The notes beneath the pieces were generated by a model. It had not been told where the DNA came from. It saw only the letters and a program-made list of their open reading frames with translations, and did no database searches. The position numbers and the translations under genes were made by a program. Of a stretch of DNA of 64,000 nt, positions 63,991-64,000 are shown piece after piece (the stretch's first letter is position 1; every line of letters starts with the position of its first letter). The stretch comes from Symbiodinium natans (Eukaryota > Sar > Dinophyceae > Suessiales > Symbiodiniaceae), in contig CAJNDS010000276.1 of assembly GCA_905221605.1 (NCBI GenBank), positions 62,001 to 126,000 on the forward strand, read 5' to 3'.

Positions 63991-64000
63991 GCATTGACAA

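Overview
The window looks like nuclear DNA of a dinoflagellate, most likely Symbiodiniaceae. This is inference from three things: short exon-like segments scattered in long introns and lying almost all on one strand, very dense simple and satellite repeats, and several dinoflagellate-style Ty1/copia remnants. No rRNA, tRNA, CRISPR array, bacterial operon or canonical dinoflagellate spliced-leader gene was seen.

Region 1 (about 1-41 kb) is host-like DNA. Real-looking protein segments occur mainly on the minus strand. Many are bounded by good AG acceptors after pyrimidine tracts and by GT donors. Between about 19.9 kb and the left edge they form one candidate gene: RS-rich segments first (19.86-18.75 kb), then charged coiled-coil exons (17.2-15.2 kb), then Trp-containing helical modules (15.1-0 kb), running out of the window. 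A second group at 24.7-32.5 kb includes a duplicated 96-bp exon. A third, weak group lies at 37.7-40.8 kb. No function could be assigned. Many exon-like segments carry 9-bp tandem repeats that read as tripeptide repeats.

Region 2 (about 41-50.6 kb) is repeat-rich. It holds a copia RNase H scrap, a chain of broken minus-strand ORFs of unknown family (44.2-46.2 kb), two near-identical 1.15-kb copies of a composite repeat (46.3 and 48.3 kb), a decamer AT-rich satellite (49.7-50.3 kb) and a G-tract repeat (50.3-50.6 kb) with relatives near 22.7 kb.

Region 3 (50,644-61,481) is a complete, apparently very young Ty1/copia-type LTR retrotransposon. It has two 200-bp LTRs with no difference seen by eye, TG...CA termini, a perfect 5-bp target duplication (AAATA), a primer-binding site directly after the 5' LTR and a purine-rich tract before the 3' LTR. 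It encodes a small membrane ORF, a second membrane ORF with a His/Cys motif, a Gag with its own hydrophobic N-terminus and zinc knuckle, and a 2502-codon Pol frame (protease, SAP-like segment, integrase, reverse transcriptase, RNase H). After RNase H, Pol continues for about 750 residues: a transmembrane helix, a long Glu/Lys coiled coil, two Trp-rich modules and a Trp/Tyr/Lys/Gly tail. This membrane-rich layout, with an env-position extension fused to Pol, is the most unusual system in the window.

Region 4 (61.5-64 kb) holds AT-rich and CCTT repeats and two minus-strand copia remnants from other families: protease joined to integrase C-terminus, and RNase H.
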